A stretch of 64,000 nucleotides of DNA, from NCBI GenBank assembly GCA_965249735.1, contig CBDFMS010000017.1, positions 124,001-188,000 of the forward strand, read 5' to 3'. Under the pieces are notes generated by a model. The model worked only from the letters and a program-made list of their open reading frames with translations. It did not search any database and had not been told where the DNA came from. Origin of the DNA: JANQSS01 sp965249735 (GTDB lineage Bacteria; Bacteroidota; Bacteroidia; Chitinophagales; Saprospiraceae). Made by a program: the position numbers and the translations under genes. Shown one piece after another: positions 63,444-64,000 of this stretch; the first letter of the stretch is position 1; the number at the start of each line of letters is the position of its first letter.

Positions 63444-64000
63444 AGCCTCGTGCTAAACGGCAAATAGCAAAGGGAATCATGGAAACGTACGAGGTAAATA
63501 TCACACAAGCTTGTCGTGTCATTAATTTGAGCAAGTCTGTTTATTACTACAAACTCAAAGAATCGCAAGACGATCAGGTTATTAGCATGCTCTCTGAGTT
63601 ATCCAAGCGGCATCCGACAAACGGATTTTGGAAGCTCTTTCACAGGATCAGATTAGCAGGCATGAGATGGAATCACAAGCGGGTATATCGTGTTTATAAA
63701 CAAATGAATTTGAACATAAAGGTTAAACGCAAAAAACGGTTACCTAGTCGAAACAGAGTCCCATTAGTAGTCCCAGGCCGAATGAATGAAACATGGTCAA
63801 TGGATTTCATGAGTGATGCATTAGAAAATGGGCGCAAGTTCCGCACATTAAATATCATGGATGATTTTAATCGCAAAGCACTGGCTATTGAAGCAGACTT
63901 TTCTTTGCCTGCCACAAGAGTTATTCGAGTGCTGGAGCGAATAATATACTTTAAAGGCAAGCCAAAGCGAATACGTGTGGACAACGGCCCAGAATTTACG
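63434..64000 (+). CDS. IS3-family (IS407-like) OrfB, partial
   Basis: Open in the -1 frame from the heptamer to the right edge (189 codons), with an ATG at 63479 as a possible independent start. The first Asp of the DDE set is in ETWSMDFMSDALENGRKF and the second in RVDNGPEF, at the very edge. The Glu is off the window. Confidence 0.88.

Larger units (their letters stand above)
63121..64000 (+). mobile_element. Second IS3-family element (IS407-like), partial
   Basis: It starts with TG and a CCCCAAAAACTGGAC stretch similar to IS407-group ends, then orfA and orfB. The right end lies beyond the window. The left end could be a few bases either side of 63121. Confidence 0.8.

Overview
The window is 64 kb of a Bacteroidota chromosome, most likely a marine or freshwater gliding-type lineage such as Saprospiria; the class is an inference. 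The phylum call rests on several things. There are type IX secretion (T9SS) C-terminal sorting domains at 43404 and 57185 and a T9SS-associated DUF5103 protein at 48019. A DUF3822-rsmD pair, a BtuB/BtuG-type cobalamin operon behind a riboswitch, DUF4348/DUF4369-type proteins and SPII lipoproteins with short N-termini are also present. Many promoter boxes fit the Bacteroidota -7 consensus TAnnTTTG. Coding density is high. I saw no rRNA, tRNA or CRISPR.

Region 1 (1-9.2 kb, mostly minus strand) is the right-hand part of a flexirubin/aryl-polyene type pigment cluster. In transcription order it holds tyrosine ammonia-lyase, FabG-like ketoreductase, ketosynthase, ACP, LpxL-like acyltransferase, hotdog dehydratase, thioesterase, a second ketosynthase and a third ketosynthase-like gene cut by the window edge. 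A C45 (Ntn) hydrolase/acyltransferase with a membrane anchor and a TPR-like tail is divergent from it. A phosphopantetheinyl transferase that could activate the ACP lies at 36.2-36.9 kb.

Region 2 (9.2-35.7 kb) is core housekeeping: miaA, a PlsC-type acyltransferase, isoaspartyl peptidase, GNATs, a YfhO membrane protein, tsaD, DUF3822, rsmD, argS, glnS, pyrR-pyrB, a TlpA-like protein, an LptF/G permease, ridA, trpS, a FAH-family hydrolase, metK, gcvP and hldD.

Region 3 (35.7-43.4 kb) holds a DUF4348 lipoprotein with the PPTase, dcd, then a cobalamin riboswitch controlling btuB, a BtuG-like surface propeller and a large T9SS-sorted beta-propeller protein.

Region 4 (43.4-61.4 kb) is mixed: guaB, 3-methyladenine glycosylase, a polytopic membrane protein sitting between an intact AhpD-like gene and a decayed copy of its 3' end, the DUF5103 T9SS plug protein, two thioredoxin-fold proteins, a fatty-acid hydroxylase-family protein, a GT9 heptosyltransferase-like enzyme, tadA, pcm, a phosphohexomutase, an ElaA-type GNAT, a lamin-tail T9SS protein and a coiled-coil orphan.

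Region 5 (61.4-64.0 kb) is mobile: a complete IS3-family element, then an mscL gene whose 5' end was removed by a second IS3-family (IS407-like) element that runs off the right edge. Both elements carry an A_AAA_AAG frameshift heptamer.

The most notable signals beyond gene content are six genes whose -7 promoter box lies only 3-5 nt before the start codon (a seventh at 8 nt), predicting leaderless mRNAs; a FabG gene whose only sensible start is ATT; a dyad over the pigment-operon transcription start; and a third, T9SS-exported gene in the B12-riboswitch operon.
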